Both the position numbers and the translations under genes were made by a program. Shown here piece by piece: positions 62,179-64,000 of a stretch of DNA of 64,000 nt; the first letter of the stretch is position 1; every line of letters begins with the position of its first letter. The DNA comes from Flavobacteriaceae bacterium. GTDB lineage: Bacteria; Bacteroidota; Bacteroidia; Flavobacteriales; Flavobacteriaceae. Under the pieces are notes generated by a model. That model saw only the letters and a program-made list of their open reading frames with translations, did no database searches and was not told where the DNA came from. Where the stretch lies: the NCBI GenBank assembly GCA_002746415.1, contig NVXD01000018.1:124001-188000 (forward strand), read 5' to 3'.

Positions 62179-62625
62179 TTATAAGGATAGCGCTTTTTTA
62201 ATTTTATCTTCCGTAGGCCGTTGCGTAAAAAAATAAATAATTAGGGTTACTGCGATGGTTAAGTATAGTGCATTGGAACTTTGTAAAAATGCAAAAAGTG
62301 CTAAGAATGCAGGGGCTTCCAATATAGCATATTTAATAAGGGAGGCACTTTGGTACCTCGCCAGCTTACTTTGTAAAGGTAGTTTCATTGGTATTTTATC
62401 TATCATTTTCTTAAAGACAGAATTGCTTATGAAATAACCGATTATTGCGCCTATAGGAACTAGGTAGAAAAAAACATCTCCATTGGGATAACTTTCTGTT
62501 TTAAGGGCATCCCCAGTATAATATGCAAAAAAAGTGAAGGCTACTAGGCCAATTAAAAGGCCTATGTGCAGCATGGATAAGGTCTGTAGAAAAGGTTTGG
62601 GAATGGTATTTTGTTCAGTTGGCAT
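62179..62625 (-). CDS. Small four-helix membrane protein of unknown function
   Basis: A 148-residue protein with four predicted transmembrane helices, starting with a hydrophilic PTEQNTIPKPF segment and ending RPTEDKIKKALSL. It resembles uncharacterised membrane proteins common in Flavobacteriia. No motif hints at a function. Confidence 0.75.
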   Translation of the reverse strand: MPTEQNTIPKPFLQTLSMLHIGLLIGLVAFTFFAYYTGDALKTESYPNGDVFFYLVPIGAIIGYFISNSVFKKMIDKIPMKLPLQSKLARYQSASLIKYAILEAPAFLALFAFLQSSNALYLTIAVTLIIYFFTQRPTEDKIKKALSL

Positions 62626-62661
62626 TTATGAGTGGTTATTAGTTTTAGCCAAGATACCATT

Positions 62662-62919
62662 TTATGATAGAAGCGACCAATAGACACCATAAATCACAAT
62701 AATGGACAACACAAGACATACTGCAGAAATAAGAATTCCCTGTTTTCTGTCTTTTTTACATTGCACAATAATTTTATCGCGAATTCTCTTTTTTTCAAAT
62801 TCGCTCAATTCTTTAAATTCCAGTTTTGTCTCTCCAGATAAGGTAATATAGTCCTTTCTAAGCTCCTTAAAACTTTTTTTCTTTTTTAATAAAGATCTAT
62901 TGTATTTTACTGCTAACAT
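62662..62919 (-). CDS. Small C-tail membrane protein of unknown function
   Basis: About 85 residues: a basic, helical N-terminal half (SLLKKKKSFKELRKDYI, then FEKKRIRDKI) and one C-terminal transmembrane helix. The frame is open further up to 62976. ATG 62919 is chosen because a perfect AGGAGG lies four bases before it. Strong Shine-Dalgarno sites are rare in this phylum, so this start is uncertain. No family is recognised. Confidence 0.6.
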   Translation of the reverse strand: MLAVKYNRSLLKKKKSFKELRKDYITLSGETKLEFKELSEFEKKRIRDKIIVQCKKDRKQGILISAVCLVLSIIVIYGVYWSLLS

Positions 62920-62987
62920 TGGTCCTCCTAATCCCATAAGTTCTTGCTTTATATATGAGTAGTGAAAAACCAACAAATGTTACATGG

Positions 62988-63569
62988 CTATTCTTTTGGT
63001 GGAGTAATCATGATATGTGCACGGTGTGTACCAGGATCCATCAACCATGCATGACCAGGAGGGGTTGGTTTGGTAGGCAAACCTGTGGATTCTCCTGTAG
63101 CGAAGGGCACATAAAACACATAACGAACATAGCCATTTTCTATTTCTTGGGTTTCTTTATTTACAACACCAGTGAACACACATAAAGTAGCTTTGTCTGG
63201 CATTTTTAAGGTGCCTTCCTTTACTTCTTTCTCTCTTGTATCAAATATTTCTTTAAAGTTGAACCCTTCTTTTTTTAATTCCCTGCCCCGTGCCATAAAT
63301 TCGTCCAAATCTATATGGTAAGCAGCGGTTGAAAAATTATCATTATTTGGGTCATCTGCTAAAGAAACATAGGTATTGGTACCCTCTCTTAGGGTGATAA
63401 ATTCTCCAGCACTATCATATCCATATACTTTTGCTTCTTCCCTAAATTCTTCTGGCACAGCCATAGTTGCTGTTTTAATTTGCCATTCCTTGGAGGGAAT
63501 GTTCTGAGCAGAGAGCAACAATGTTATAAGGAGTAGGGGAATGCTGAATAATGTTCTTTTATTTTTCAT
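62988..63569 (-). CDS. Exported protein of unknown function
   Basis: A 193-residue protein with a signal peptide (cleavage near LLSAQ, about 21) and a soluble mixed alpha/beta domain ending GLPTKPTPPGHAWLMDPGTHRAHIMITPPKE. No family is recognised. It lies 12 bases downstream of the S10 peptidase gene on the same strand, so the two are probably co-expressed. Confidence 0.72.
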   Translation of the reverse strand: MKNKRTLFSIPLLLITLLLSAQNIPSKEWQIKTATMAVPEEFREEAKVYGYDSAGEFITLREGTNTYVSLADDPNNDNFSTAAYHIDLDEFMARGRELKKEGFNFKEIFDTREKEVKEGTLKMPDKATLCVFTGVVNKETQEIENGYVRYVFYVPFATGESTGLPTKPTPPGHAWLMDPGTHRAHIMITPPKE

Positions 63570-63581
63570 GTTTTTTTTTAT

Positions 63582-64000
63582 TTAATATTTTGCACTTTTT
63601 CCATTTGCCAAGGTCCTCTGAATAAACTGACGGATATCATTATTGGCATTCTTTAAATCCTCACGACGTAAATACATCATATGACCACTGCGATATCCTT
63701 TAAAACTAAAACGGTCTTTTAGCCGTCCACTAGGATCTATTTGCCACATGGTGTATTTAGCATTAAAATAGGTGGTTGCCCCATCAAAATACCCCGATTG
63801 GAACATCACATTTAAATAAGGATTTTGTGCCATGGCCTGGCGTAAGTTGTCTCTTGTATTGTCATCTTCATTGTTCCATGGGTGTACAGGGCCAAACATA
63901 TTATATTTTACATCGGTCTTAAAATTAAGCTCTTCCTGTAAATAATAATTAATTGCTGGGGTAAAACTATGTAACCATGAAGTGAGTTCCGCACTATAAT
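63582..64000 (-). CDS. S10-family serine carboxypeptidase-like protein (C-terminal part)
   Basis: Only the last 139 residues are in the window; the frame stays open to the edge with no stop. The catalytic Asp lies in SGYFDGATT and the His in GYRSGHMMYLR, the C-terminal halves of the S10 triad. Homologues are exported peptidases of about 490 residues. The first internal Met at 63899 is not the true start. Confidence 0.82.
   Translation of the reverse strand, partial: YSAELTSWLHSFTPAINYYLQEELNFKTDVKYNMFGPVHPWNNEDDNTRDNLRQAMAQNPYLNVMFQSGYFDGATTYFNAKYTMWQIDPSGRLKDRFSFKGYRSGHMMYLRREDLKNANNDIRQFIQRTLANGKSAKY

Noticed and set aside
1-64000. tRNA, rRNA, phage, plasmid or IS elements
   Set aside because: I looked in the intergenic regions for cloverleaf-like segments, terminal inverted repeats and transposase or integrase motifs and saw none. 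A tRNA scan would settle this better than reading by eye.

Overview
The window is AT-rich (roughly mid-30s percent G+C by eye) and reads as chromosomal DNA of a Bacteroidota bacterium, almost certainly a Flavobacteriaceae member. The evidence is TAnnTTTG-type -7 promoter boxes in front of many genes, a SusC/OMP-type outer-membrane receptor, a CAL67264-like small membrane protein, a DUF4834-like protein, menaquinone genes, and a cysteate/sulfonolipid-type PLP enzyme pair. I found no rRNA, tRNA, CRISPR array, transposase, integrase or phage gene. Genus cannot be told from this stretch.

Layout. 0-14 kb: a TPR sensor histidine kinase; a tightly overlapping menC - CPBP protease - menE cluster; a chimeric VWA/plug/TPR secreted protein; a secreted M24 aminopeptidase; an acyl-CoA carboxylase beta subunit; a Gfo/Idh/MocA oxidoreductase; a small membrane protein; and EttA. 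14-26 kb: a membrane-anchored coiled-coil protein, fumC, a 57-residue membrane protein, an outer-membrane receptor with a Gly/Lys-rich partner, arsC, a dlgD-like dehydrogenase, prfB with a programmed +1 frameshift, a secreted zinc protease and a threonine aldolase. 26-34 kb: DUF1508 and YbaB proteins, an S9 lipoprotein peptidase, a cysteine-synthase-like plus SPT-like pair (likely cysteate and capnine synthesis), a GNAT-like protein and an outer-membrane protein with a Lys-rich tail.

34-39.5 kb is a surface-polysaccharide or membrane operon (DUF4834-like, YfhO, GT4, flippase). 39.7-42.7 kb holds a cupin lipoprotein, an AraC regulator and an acyl-CoA dehydrogenase. 42.9-48 kb runs on the minus strand: an Arg/Thr/Ser-rich secreted protein, a mercaptopyruvate sulfurtransferase and uvrA. 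48-50.1 kb is a tandem duplication of a two-gene cassette: an ECF-like sigma factor followed by a 47-residue peptide gene and a terminator. A 21-bp-period direct repeat lies between the copies. 50-58.4 kb: a cysteine-free endonuclease III, bcp, a conserved protein of unknown function, an MBL hydrolase, an esterase, a dihydroorotase homologue lacking most metal ligands, and a BatA/VWA protein. 58.4-64 kb: an intergenic repeat, GT2, SGNH hydrolase, a sugar dehydrogenase-cytochrome c fusion, small hypothetical proteins and the 3' end of an S10 carboxypeptidase.

Most of the window is housekeeping. The parts that most deserve a second look are the duplicated sigma-factor/micropeptide cassette, the metal-ligand-less dihydroorotase coupled to a BatA-type protein, the VWA/plug chimera, and the polycationic tails on several exported proteins.
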